Positions 30,658 to 37,383 of a stretch of 37,818 nt of DNA are shown here, in pieces (within the stretch, counting starts at the first letter, position 1; the number at the start of each line of letters is the position of its first letter). The translations under genes and the position numbers were made by a program. Below the pieces are notes generated by a model. That model made no database searches and had not been told where the DNA came from. It worked only from the letters and a program-made list of their open reading frames with translations. The DNA lies in NCBI GenBank assembly GCA_044866075.1, contig JBIOTQ010000010.1, positions 1-37,818 on the forward strand, given 5' to 3'. The DNA is from JBASRP01 sp044866075 (lineage in GTDB: Bacteria > Actinomycetota > AC-67).

Positions 30658-31359
30658 CTAGCGCGCCGCCGGCGCGCGCAGTGTCACGCAACAATCGCCG
30701 GGTTTGCATTCGAGGCTGGCCTCGACGCTGTCGTTGCCGAGCCCGCGCAGAAGGCCGTCGATGAACGCCTGATTCATGTTGCAGATCAGGTCGCGCGACT
30801 GCTGCGCGAGTGAGTGGAACGGGCAGTTCCGCAACGCCAGAACGCGATCGCCCTCGCGGTAGGGCTCGTAGCCGTGGTCCTCGAGAACCTCCTGCGCGAC
30901 GGTCAGCGCGCGCTCGGGTCCGAGCGGACGCAGCTTCTTCGCGCGCCGCACGTCCTCACCGAGCGAGAGCCCGTGCTTCCGCGCGACGCGGAACGCGGCG
31001 TCTTGCGCACGCTCGCCGGGCTCCTCGTTCGCGACCGCCTCGACGAGCAGGGCGCCGGCCAGGTCGTAGTGCCGTTCGGGAATCGACACGTCGAGCTCGA
31101 CGCCGGACGGCTCGTAGTACTTGGCGCTGCGGCCGGCGCCGGGACCCGACCGGCCCGGCGGCCGCGCGTAGTGCGTCTTCAGCAGGCCCCGCGCAAGAAG
31201 CTTGTCCAAGTGGAAGGCCGCGAGCTTGCGCGAGATCCCGAGCTCGGCCGCGACGTCGTCGCGGGTGAGGGCCCGCCCGGCGCGCCGGACGAGCTCGAAG
31301 ATGCGGCGGCGCAGCGGCTCGTCCAGGGCGGCGACTCCGCGGATCCCGTTCTTCGGCAT
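30658..31359 (-). CDS. COG2345/SufR-like winged-helix regulator with cysteine cluster
   Basis: The 233-residue regulator has an N-terminal winged helix (about 12-65, LTRDDVAAELGISRKLAAFH) and a C-terminal sensor domain. The latter carries Cys179 (RNCPFHSLA), Cys193 (LICNMNQ), Cys218 (LECKPG) and the pair Cys223-Cys224. This layout matches the COG2345 group that includes SufR, a repressor using a 4Fe-4S cluster to control iron-sulfur assembly genes. No suf gene is in the window, so it may sense iron, redox or NO and control the facing patatin operon instead. Its promoter at 31366-31393 leaves only six bases between -10 box and ATG, predicting a leaderless mRNA. Confidence 0.85.
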   Translation of the reverse strand: MPKNGIRGVAALDEPLRRRIFELVRRAGRALTRDDVAAELGISRKLAAFHLDKLLARGLLKTHYARPPGRSGPGAGRSAKYYEPSGVELDVSIPERHYDLAGALLVEAVANEEPGERAQDAAFRVARKHGLSLGEDVRRAKKLRPLGPERALTVAQEVLEDHGYEPYREGDRVLALRNCPFHSLAQQSRDLICNMNQAFIDGLLRGLGNDSVEASLECKPGDCCVTLRAPAAR

Positions 31360-31365
31360 GCCCGG

Positions 31366-31393
31366 ATTATAACGCCAGAGATCGTGGGTCCAA
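31366..31393 (-). promoter_or_regulatory. Leaderless-type promoter of the SufR-like regulator
   Basis: On the minus strand TTGGAC (31393-31388) and a perfect TATAAT (31371-31366) are 16 bases apart. The ATG at 31359 is six bases beyond the -10 box, so transcription should start at or near the A of the start codon. Confidence 0.7.
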
Positions 31394-31449
31394 CGGTCAC
31401 TAACGTCAGAGTATCGAATCTAAGACCGCAAACTTCTTACGGAATGGGC

Positions 31450-31493
31450 TTGACTTCTGTGCCGCAGGATCCTAGTCTAATGTCTAAGACTAG
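31450..31493 (+). promoter_or_regulatory. Promoter of the patatin operon with overlapping palindrome
   Basis: TTGACT (31450-31455) and TAGTCT (31473-31478) are 17 bases apart, a good sigma70-type arrangement 34 bases before the patatin ATG. A 7-bp inverted repeat, CTAGTCT at 31472-31478 and AGACTAG at 31487-31493, covers the -10 box, and TCTAAGAC at 31483-31490 has a second copy at 31419-31426. A repressor bound here would block polymerase; the divergent SufR-like protein is the obvious candidate. Confidence 0.65.
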
Positions 31494-31512
31494 CGTAGTG
31501 GGACTTTAGAAT

Positions 31513-32334
31513 ATGAACGCTTTCGTCTTCTCCGGTGGTGCGAATCTCGGTGCCGAGCAGGCCGGGATGCTCGAAGCCCTTCTCGAGGCCGGCATCGTCC
31601 CCGACGTCCTGGTCGGTACGTCGATCGGTTCGGCGAACGCCGCCTTCCTGGCCTCGGACCCCACCCTACGTCGCGCCCGGGAGCTATCCGATCTTTGGCG
31701 TCGAGTGCGACCTCGAGACGTTTTCCCCCTGAGTCCACTTCGGCTCGCGCGGTCCATCGTGCGCGGTGGCGCTCTCTTTCCGACCGAGTCCTTCCGCCGG
31801 CTGCTCGAGCGCGAGATCCCCTACCGCTTGGCGGAGGAATCGCGTGTTCCCTTGCGTATCGTCGCGACTGCTTTCGACGACGGGAGCGAGGTGGTCTTCG
31901 GATCGGGCTCGGTCATCGACGCCGTCTTGGCGAGCTGCGCGCTCCCGGGCATCTTTGCTCCGCACGAGATCGACGGCCGGCTGTACCTCGACGGCGGCCT
32001 GGTCGACCACGTTCCCCTCGGGCCGGCCGTCGAAGCAGGCGCGGACACTATCTATGTTCTCTCCGTCGGATCCCCGTGCCCGCCCCCGGCCGACCATCGC
32101 TCCGCGCGAGCCGTGCTGATGCATTCGGTGGGACTGCTTCTGTCCCAGCGCATCCGCCTCGACCAGGCGCACCTTCCCGAGCATCACCCGATCGCGCGCG
32201 TCGTGCAGCTCCCACCGGTCTGCACGCAGATCAGCCTTCGCGACTTCTCGCAGTCGGACGAGCTCATCCGGACCGCGAAGCAGCAAACGGCTCGGTTTCT
32301 CGCGGAACGGCGACCGTCGCCGTCCCTGGCATGA
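31513..32334 (+). CDS. Patatin-like phospholipase
   Basis: The 273-residue protein has the patatin catalytic dyad. Ser37 is in GTSIG (35-39) and Asp160 in LYLDGGLVDHVPLG, with the oxyanion loop SGGANLGA at 7-14. It would release fatty acids from phospholipids or other acyl esters; bacterial members range from housekeeping esterases (RssA type) to toxins. No signal peptide or membrane helix is visible, so it acts in the cytosol or at the inner face of the membrane. It is the first gene of an operon with a lipoprotein (start 11 bases after the stop) and a Cys-rich microprotein. There is no clear ribosome-binding site before ATG 31513. Confidence 0.92.
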   Translation: MNAFVFSGGANLGAEQAGMLEALLEAGIVPDVLVGTSIGSANAAFLASDPTLRRARELSDLWRRVRPRDVFPLSPLRLARSIVRGGALFPTESFRRLLEREIPYRLAEESRVPLRIVATAFDDGSEVVFGSGSVIDAVLASCALPGIFAPHEIDGRLYLDGGLVDHVPLGPAVEAGADTIYVLSVGSPCPPPADHRSARAVLMHSVGLLLSQRIRLDQAHLPEHHPIARVVQLPPVCTQISLRDFSQSDELIRTAKQQTARFLAERRPSPSLA

Positions 32335-32345
32335 AGGAGGTAGCT

Positions 32346-33002
32346 GTGAGAAAGAAGACGATCCTGGCCTCCGTTGTGGCGCTCGGCCTCGCGTTGGCGG
32401 CGTGTTCCTCGGCGGTCGGTGTGGGCGAGAGGCCCGCGGCTCAGAAGGCGACCGTCGCGAAGACGGATCCGGCGGATCTGCGTCAGGCGATGCGGAAGCT
32501 GTGGGAAGACCACATCACGTGGACGCGGCTCTACATCGTCAGCGCCGCCGCCGGCCTCAAGGATCAGAAAGTGACGGCGGAGCGTCTGCTGAAGAACCAG
32601 GACGACATCGGCGACGCGATCAAGCCTTACTACGGCGACGCGGCGGGCGAGCAGCTCACCGCGCTCCTCCGCGATCACATCCTGACCGCGGCGGATCTGC
32701 TGACGGCGGCCAAGGCGGGCGACAACGCGAAGCTCGAGAAGGCGAAGACCGCGTGGTACGCGAACGCGGACGAGATCGCCGCCTTCCTCGCGAAGGCCAA
32801 TCCCACGTACTGGCCGCTGACGGCCGTCCAGCACCACATGCGGATGCACCTCGATCTGACGCTCGACGAAGCCGTCGCGCGGCTGCAAGGGAAGTGGGCG
32901 GACGACGTCGTCGCGTACGACAGGGTCCACGACGCGATCCTCGTGATGTCGGACGACCTGGCCAACGGGATCATCGCGCAGTTCCCCGAGAAGTTCTCGT
33001 GA
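32346..33002 (+). CDS. Lipoprotein with a His-rich helical bundle, function unknown
   Basis: The 218-residue product has a lipoprotein signal (MRKKTILASVVALGLALAAC, lipobox LAAC with Cys20). The rest is helical, with His/acid pairs spread through it: WEDHITWTRLYI (53-64), LLRDHILTAADLL (108-120), VQHHMRMHLDLTLDEA (161-176) and YDRVHDAILVMSDDL (191-205). It belongs to an uncharacterised exported family seen in actinobacteria and bacilli as I recall it. One His-bearing motif per helix suggests a metal- or haem-binding four-helix bundle, but no canonical hemerythrin or ferritin motif is present. GTG 32346 follows AAGGAGG by six bases; an ATG at 32331 overlaps the patatin stop and would include that site. 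Confidence 0.75.
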   Translation: MRKKTILASVVALGLALAACSSAVGVGERPAAQKATVAKTDPADLRQAMRKLWEDHITWTRLYIVSAAAGLKDQKVTAERLLKNQDDIGDAIKPYYGDAAGEQLTALLRDHILTAADLLTAAKAGDNAKLEKAKTAWYANADEIAAFLAKANPTYWPLTAVQHHMRMHLDLTLDEAVARLQGKWADDVVAYDRVHDAILVMSDDLANGIIAQFPEKFS

Positions 33003-33018
33003 GCGAAGGAGGTTCAAG

Positions 33019-33192
33019 ATGTGCGTTTCCTGCGGATGCGGAGAAGGTTTCTCCAACCACGGCGACAGCGACAACATCACCGTGGACAAGGTGCGTGACG
33101 ACCTGACCGAGGAGGAGCTTCAGCGCGCGGCCGACGCGCAAGGCATCTCGGTCGAGGAGGTACGCCGCAACATCGCGGCGACCACGAACTAA
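33019..33192 (+). CDS. Cys-rich microprotein (MCVSCGCG type)
   Basis: The 57-residue product begins MCVSCGCGEGFSNHGDSDNI and continues with two amphipathic helices (VRDDLTEEELQRAADAQG and SVEEVRRNIAAT). Cys2, Cys5 and Cys7 with His14 could hold a metal ion or iron-sulfur cluster. GAAGGAGG lies six bases before ATG 33019, 16 bases after the lipoprotein stop, so it is the last gene of the patatin operon. Small proteins with an MCxxCGCG start are known as uncharacterised sequences; no function is assigned to my knowledge. A strong hairpin follows. Confidence 0.75.
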   Translation: MCVSCGCGEGFSNHGDSDNITVDKVRDDLTEEELQRAADAQGISVEEVRRNIAATTN

Positions 33193-33215
33193 GCCCCGCC
33201 TCCCCCGGCGAATGG

Positions 33216-33246
33216 ACGCGCCCCGGCGACACCGGCCGGGGCGCGT
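33216..33246. terminator. Hairpin terminator between the patatin operon and zinc-ribbon gene
   Basis: A 12-bp perfect stem (33216-33227 with 33235-33246, ACGCGCCCCGGC and complement) closes on GACACCG. It lies 23 bases after the microprotein stop and 20 bases from the convergent zinc-ribbon stop, so it can serve both strands. No T run is present on either side. Confidence 0.6.
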
Positions 33247-33266
33247 TGCTGCGCGCTGTGGGTCCC

Positions 33267-33473
33267 TCAGACCGCGGGCGAGGGCGGCTGAGGAGCGCGC
33301 GCGAAGCGGCTCGGGGCCCGGTTGGCGGGCGTGAACACCGGCTGTTGGGTCTCCTTGGAGATGTTGGTCGCGCCGCAGGCCGGGCAGGCCCATACCCGGT
33401 ACTCCAGGCGGTGCCGTGCGAGGTAGATCGGCTGCGTGCAGTTCGAGCAAGCGACGGTCAGGTATTCGTCCAT
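33267..33473 (-). CDS. Small zinc-ribbon protein
   Basis: The 68-residue protein has one zinc ribbon: Cys9-x2-Cys12 (ACSNC) and Cys30-x2-Cys33 (WACPACG). A Pro/Arg-rich disordered tail follows. Such proteins are typically RNA or protein adaptors; no target is visible. GGAAGGGGGG lies six bases before ATG 33473. It is convergent with the patatin operon and lies 124 bases from the PadR gene end on the same strand. Confidence 0.75.
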   Translation of the reverse strand: MDEYLTVACSNCTQPIYLARHRLEYRVWACPACGATNISKETQQPVFTPANRAPSRFARAPQPPSPAV

Positions 33474-33597
33474 GGCGCCCCCCTTCCGGATTTCCGCTTT
33501 CCGTAACGATCGTGCCCTATGAGTGGTTGTCGGTCATGAGGCGATGGTCCGCCCCGGCATGAAGCATTTGCGTCATTTGTTGCTCGCCCTGCTGGGC

Positions 33598-34248
33598 CTA
33601 CGGATGACGGCTCGGGCGCGTGGCTTCGAGCTCCCGCGTGATCTCGTCGAGCGAGCCTATGTCGGGTGTCGCCTCACGGGGGTCGTCGGGCCACCCTTCG
33701 ACGATCGCCAGCGAACGGGTCGCCCAGCGCTCGACCGCGAGCGCGAATTCGGCGAGGAAACGGCCGGTGATCGAGTTCAGGGCGACGCGTTCCTGGAACG
33801 CGCCCCGTCCTTCGAGGTATGCGCGGCCCACCTCGATGTGCTCGTCGATCTCGGCGCGCGCCCAATCCCGCGCGGCCTCGAGGTTCGTCACGATCGCGGC
33901 CGTGCCCCCGTGCTCGCCGAAGAAGACCTTCACGAGCTGCTCGAATTCCAGCTCTGGACCCGCGCCCGGCTCTGCCAGCCATGCGGCGAGCGCGCGGCGG
34001 CCCTTCGGCGTGATCTTGTAGACGGTCTTGGGACGCAGTCCCGTCCGTCCTTTCGAGGCGCGCGCGTACCCGAGTTCGACGAGGCGCTTGGGAGCCTCGA
34101 ACAGCTTGCTCCTGGCCCGCGGCCAGGCCCGGCCGAGCGACCGGTCGAAGTGCTTCGCCAGCTCGTAGGTGGTCATCGGCCGGACCGCCAGCAGTCCCAG
34201 GAACCCATAGAGGGTCGTCGAGGTTTCGGCCTTGCCCCTTGACAACAT
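33598..34248 (-). CDS. PadR family transcriptional regulator
   Basis: The 216-residue regulator has an N-terminal PadR winged helix (about 10-85): LYGFLGLLAVRPMTTYELAK, then the wing TVYKITPKGRRALAAWLAEP. A C-terminal helical dimerisation domain (90-210) follows, as in the Vir/PadR group. PadR proteins usually repress a divergent detoxification or phenolic-acid gene and are released by a small aromatic ligand. The start ATG at 34248 lies inside a perfect 8-bp inverted repeat (34247-34265), so the protein probably also controls itself. The facing genes encode a methyltransferase and an NmrA-like oxidoreductase. Confidence 0.9.
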   Translation of the reverse strand: MLSRGKAETSTTLYGFLGLLAVRPMTTYELAKHFDRSLGRAWPRARSKLFEAPKRLVELGYARASKGRTGLRPKTVYKITPKGRRALAAWLAEPGAGPELEFEQLVKVFFGEHGGTAAIVTNLEAARDWARAEIDEHIEVGRAYLEGRGAFQERVALNSITGRFLAEFALAVERWATRSLAIVEGWPDDPREATPDIGSLDEITRELEATRPSRHP

Positions 34249-34268
34249 AGTCCCAAGGGGACTATATC
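34239..34268 (+). promoter_or_regulatory. Methyltransferase promoter with PadR operator between -35 and -10
   Basis: TTGACA (34239-34244, perfect -35) and TATATC (34263-34268) are 18 bases apart. Between them ATAGTCCC (34247-34254) and GGGACTAT (34258-34265) form a perfect 8-bp inverted repeat with a 3-base centre that also covers the PadR ATG. The methyltransferase ATG at 34279 is ten bases past the -10, so its mRNA may be nearly leaderless. Confidence 0.75.
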
Positions 34269-34278
34269 AGAAGGCGCG

Positions 34279-35142
34279 ATGAAACCGGGGGAGCCTCAGC
34301 AGCCGCAGGTCAACGTCGAACAGACCCGCGCATGGGACGGCGTCGAGGGCGACCTCTGGACCGAGAACGAGGAGTGGTACAACGCCGCCGCCCGCTACAT
34401 CACCCCCCAGCTGTTCGCAGGCGCCGCTATCCGGCCGGCCGATCGCGTGCTCGACATCGGCTGCGGCACCGGTGCGACCACGCGCGCGGCCGCGCGGATC
34501 GCGTCGTCGGGGAGCGCGTTCGGGATCGACCTGTCCTCGCGAATGATCGAGCGTGCGCGCGAACGCGCCGCCGAAGAAGGTCTTGCGAACGTTCGCTTCG
34601 AACGCGGTGACGCGCAGGTGTATCGCTTCGACCCGTCCACCTTCGACGTCGTCATCAGCCGGTTCGGATCGATGTTCTTCGACGATCCCGTCCAGGCATT
34701 CACCAACGTCTGCGGCGCGCTGAAACCTCGGGGCCGCCTGGCTCTGGTCTGCTGGCGCGACACCGCACGGAACGAATGGATGACGAAGACGCTGGGAGCG
34801 CTCGCCGGCGAACGGGAGATCCCCACGCCGCCGCCCGACGCCCCGTCGGGAGTTTCCTTCGCCGACCCGAGTCGGGTACGCCGGATCTTGACGGCGGGCG
34901 GGTTCGAAGAACCCACGCTGGAACCGATATCAGAGCCATTCTTCCTGGGCCCCGACGCAGCCACCGCCTTCGAGAAGTTCGGCAAGACCGGCATCGCCGC
35001 CGGCCTGCTCAAGGACCTCGACGACCGGGGTCGGGCCGAGTCCCTCGAGCGGTTGCGAACCGAGATGAAGGAACACGAAACGCCGGAGGGTGTGCTGTTC
35101 GATTCGAGCGCGTGGTTGGTGCGCGCGACGAATCCAGGCTGA
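34279..35142 (+). CDS. Class I SAM-dependent methyltransferase
   Basis: The 287-residue enzyme is a Rossmann-type methyltransferase: motif I VLDIGCGTGATTRAA (58-72), FGIDLSSRMIERARERA for ribose binding, RFERGDAQVYRF for the adenine-contacting loop, and FDVVISRFGSMFFDDP as motif IV. The C-terminal 120 residues form the substrate cap. The closest shape is UbiE/Methyltransf_11 with a substrate not deducible. It is expressed from the PadR-controlled promoter and followed 15 bases later by the NmrA-type gene, so both probably act on the same small molecule, perhaps a phenol or quinone that serves as PadR ligand (inference). Confidence 0.93.
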   Translation: MKPGEPQQPQVNVEQTRAWDGVEGDLWTENEEWYNAAARYITPQLFAGAAIRPADRVLDIGCGTGATTRAAARIASSGSAFGIDLSSRMIERARERAAEEGLANVRFERGDAQVYRFDPSTFDVVISRFGSMFFDDPVQAFTNVCGALKPRGRLALVCWRDTARNEWMTKTLGALAGEREIPTPPPDAPSGVSFADPSRVRRILTAGGFEEPTLEPISEPFFLGPDAATAFEKFGKTGIAAGLLKDLDDRGRAESLERLRTEMKEHETPEGVLFDSSAWLVRATNPG

Positions 35143-35157
35143 AGGAGGGGGATGTCC

Positions 35158-36015
35158 ATGATCCTGGTGACGGGGGCAACGGGGAACGTCGGCTCCGCTG
35201 TCGTTGCGGAGCTCCTCGCCAAGGGCGAACCGGTCCGCGCTTTCGTGCGCGACGCGGACCGCGCCACGGAGCGACTCGGCAAAGACGTCGAGCTATCGGT
35301 CGGAGACTTCCAGGACCCGTCCGCGCTCGCGCGCGCGGTCGACGGCGTCGACAGGCTCTTCCTGTCGTCGGCGGACTGGCCGGGCAAGGTCGAGTTCGAA
35401 ACGTCGGTGATCGACGCGGCGAAAACGGCCGGCGTCCGGAGGATCGTCAAGGCGTCGACCGTGGCAGCAGAAGTCGGCTCGCCCTTGCCTCCGCTCGGCT
35501 GGCATGGAGAGATCGAAAAGCATCTCGAAGCGTCGGCGATCCCCGCGGTGCTGCTGCACTCCTACTTCTACATGACCAATCTGCTCGCCTCGGCGGAGCC
35601 GGCGCGCCAGACGGGCAAACTGTTCGCGCCCGCGAGAGGGGCCAAGATCGCGATGGTCGATCCGCGCGATACGGGAGCCGTCGGCGCCGCCGCGCTCACA
35701 ACCGACGCGTACGAGGGGAAGACGCTCGAGCTCAGCGGCCCGGAAGCGATCACGTACGACCAGGTTGCTCACGATCTGTCGATCGCGACGGGGACGACGA
35801 TCGAGTTCGTCGACATCCCCGACGATGCGGCGCGCGGCGCGTACGTCGGAGCGGGATTGCCGGATTGGCTTGTGACGCACCTCAGCGCGCTCTTCCCGCT
35901 ACTCCGCGACGGTCTCGTCGCTCAGCCGACGGATACCGTACACGCGGTGACCGGACGCAACCCGCGAACGTTCGCGGCCTGGGCCCGCGATCACTCGGCG
36001 ATGTTCATGTCATAG
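35158..36015 (+). CDS. NmrA-like NAD(P)-binding oxidoreductase
   Basis: The 285-residue protein is an atypical short-chain dehydrogenase. MILVTGATGNVGSAVVAELL gives the GxxGxxG dinucleotide fold at the N-terminus, and VRAFVRDADRATERL the second strand with NADP-favouring Arg. Later blocks are VIDAAKTAGVRRIVKASTV and WHGEIEKHLEASAIP. NmrA/QOR2-type members reduce quinones or sense NADP/NADPH. The catalytic Tyr-x3-Lys of classical members is not evident; the HGEIEK region replaces it. ATG 35158 is favoured because GGAGG ends nine bases before it; ATG 35152 is only three bases away and would add two residues. Confidence 0.9.
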   Translation: MILVTGATGNVGSAVVAELLAKGEPVRAFVRDADRATERLGKDVELSVGDFQDPSALARAVDGVDRLFLSSADWPGKVEFETSVIDAAKTAGVRRIVKASTVAAEVGSPLPPLGWHGEIEKHLEASAIPAVLLHSYFYMTNLLASAEPARQTGKLFAPARGAKIAMVDPRDTGAVGAAALTTDAYEGKTLELSGPEAITYDQVAHDLSIATGTTIEFVDIPDDAARGAYVGAGLPDWLVTHLSALFPLLRDGLVAQPTDTVHAVTGRNPRTFAAWARDHSAMFMS

Positions 36016-36017
36016 AC

Positions 36018-36047
36018 GAAGCAGGGGTCCCGCAGGACCCCTGCTTC
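36018..36047. terminator. Bidirectional hairpin terminator
   Basis: A perfect 13-bp stem (36018-36030 with 36035-36047, GAAGCAGGGGTCC and complement) with loop CGCA lies two bases after the NmrA-type stop and 13 bases from the convergent solute-binding-protein stop. It can end transcription from both sides. Confidence 0.75.
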
Positions 36048-36060
36048 CATAGATTCCCGT

Positions 36061-37341
36061 CTAGGCCGGTGGGTACGTGGCCTTCTTCGCCTTGGCTGCG
36101 GCCTCGATCTTGGCGTGCACCGCGTCCAGGACGGTCTTGGGATCCTGGCCGTTGTAGAGGATCTTCGTGACGGCCTCGTCCATCGCCGCCTCGACGTTCG
36201 ACCAGTACACGACGTTCGGCCGGTAGTAGCCGTTGGTCAGGGCCTTCGTGATGGCCTCGAACGTGGTTTTCTGCTCGGCCGGCACGTTGGCGAGCGCGTC
36301 GGTCCGGACGGACGGCCACGAGTTCTTCGCCACGAACGTGGTCTGCGCGTCCTTCTCGACGAGGAACTTCGCCAGCGCGATCGCGGCGTCCTTCTGCTTG
36401 CCCGAGACACCCTTCGGGATACCGAGCACGTCACCACCGACGACGTGCGCCGCCCGCGACGGGCCGGTCCAACCCTCGTACACCTCGAACTTCGAGAGGA
36501 CGCCCGCCTTGGCCAGCTCCGCCGACGTGAACGGCCAGTTCGTCGCGAACCAGGCGGTCTCGCCCTTGAGGTTGTCGACCTCGGTATCGAACTTGGCGAG
36601 CCTCGACTCCTTGGCGAACACACCGTCCTTCCAGAGTCCCTGCAGGAACGTGAACGCCTTCACCGATCCGTCGTCGTTCAGCAGCAGCGGGTTGCCGCCG
36701 TAGGAGACGACCCACTCGGAAACCGTCACGCCCAGCGGCCCCGTGTCGGGCTGGTCCGCCAGAGAGATCGTCACCTTGCCGGTCTTGGCCGACGCCTTCA
36801 GCTTCTCGGCGACGTTCTTGTACTCGTCGACCGTCTTGGGCGCCGTGACACCCGCGGTCTTGAACCGATCCTTGTTGACGAACGTCACGCGGACGTTCGG
36901 ACGGAACGGGAGGAAGTACTGCTTGCCGCCGAACTTCTCCGGGATCAACGCCGGCGTGACCCCGTCGGGGATCTGGACGCTGGAGAGATCTTCGACCAAT
37001 CCCTTGTCGACGAGGACCGCGAGCGCGAGGTTGTCCTGCGCGAACAGATGGATCGTGTGGTTGTTCGATTTCGTCTCGACCTCGAGCTTCGCCGGCAGGT
37101 CCTGCGCGGTGACGCTGGTGAGATTCACGGTCGCGCCGGTCTGCGCCTTGAACTTGTCGAGGACCTCCTGCAGAGCCGCCTTCTCGCTGGCAGCGAACGA
37201 CACGCTCATCGTGATCGTCGTGCCGGCGAACTGGGTGGGCGAGGTCGTCGCTCCTCCGCCCTTCTCGTTGTCGTTCCCGCACGCGGCCACCGCCAGTGCG
37301 AGCGCCGCCAGAACGGCGGCCAGCCTCCACCTGTGTCTCAT
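36061..37341 (-). CDS. Sugar ABC transporter substrate-binding lipoprotein
   Basis: The 426-residue protein is a family 1 extracellular solute-binding protein. Lipobox AVAAC places the lipid anchor on Cys21. FAGTTITMSVSFAASEKAAL, LEVETKSNNHTIHLFAQDNL, then ETAWFATNWPFTSAELAKAG mark the two-lobed fold; VVGGDVLGIPKGVSGKQKDA is the typical hinge-proximal block of MalE-like sugar binders. The ligand is probably an oligosaccharide, unspecified. AGGAGG lies eight bases before ATG 37341; a GTG at 37350 overlaps that site. It is downstream of the permease gene on the same strand. Confidence 0.93.
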   Translation of the reverse strand: MRHRWRLAAVLAALALAVAACGNDNEKGGGATTSPTQFAGTTITMSVSFAASEKAALQEVLDKFKAQTGATVNLTSVTAQDLPAKLEVETKSNNHTIHLFAQDNLALAVLVDKGLVEDLSSVQIPDGVTPALIPEKFGGKQYFLPFRPNVRVTFVNKDRFKTAGVTAPKTVDEYKNVAEKLKASAKTGKVTISLADQPDTGPLGVTVSEWVVSYGGNPLLLNDDGSVKAFTFLQGLWKDGVFAKESRLAKFDTEVDNLKGETAWFATNWPFTSAELAKAGVLSKFEVYEGWTGPSRAAHVVGGDVLGIPKGVSGKQKDAAIALAKFLVEKDAQTTFVAKNSWPSVRTDALANVPAEQKTTFEAITKALTNGYYRPNVVYWSNVEAAMDEAVTKILYNGQDPKTVLDAVHAKIEAAAKAKKATYPPA

Positions 37342-37383
37342 TCCGCCCACCTCCTCGGCTCGCTTCGAGCCGTCTCTTGCCCT

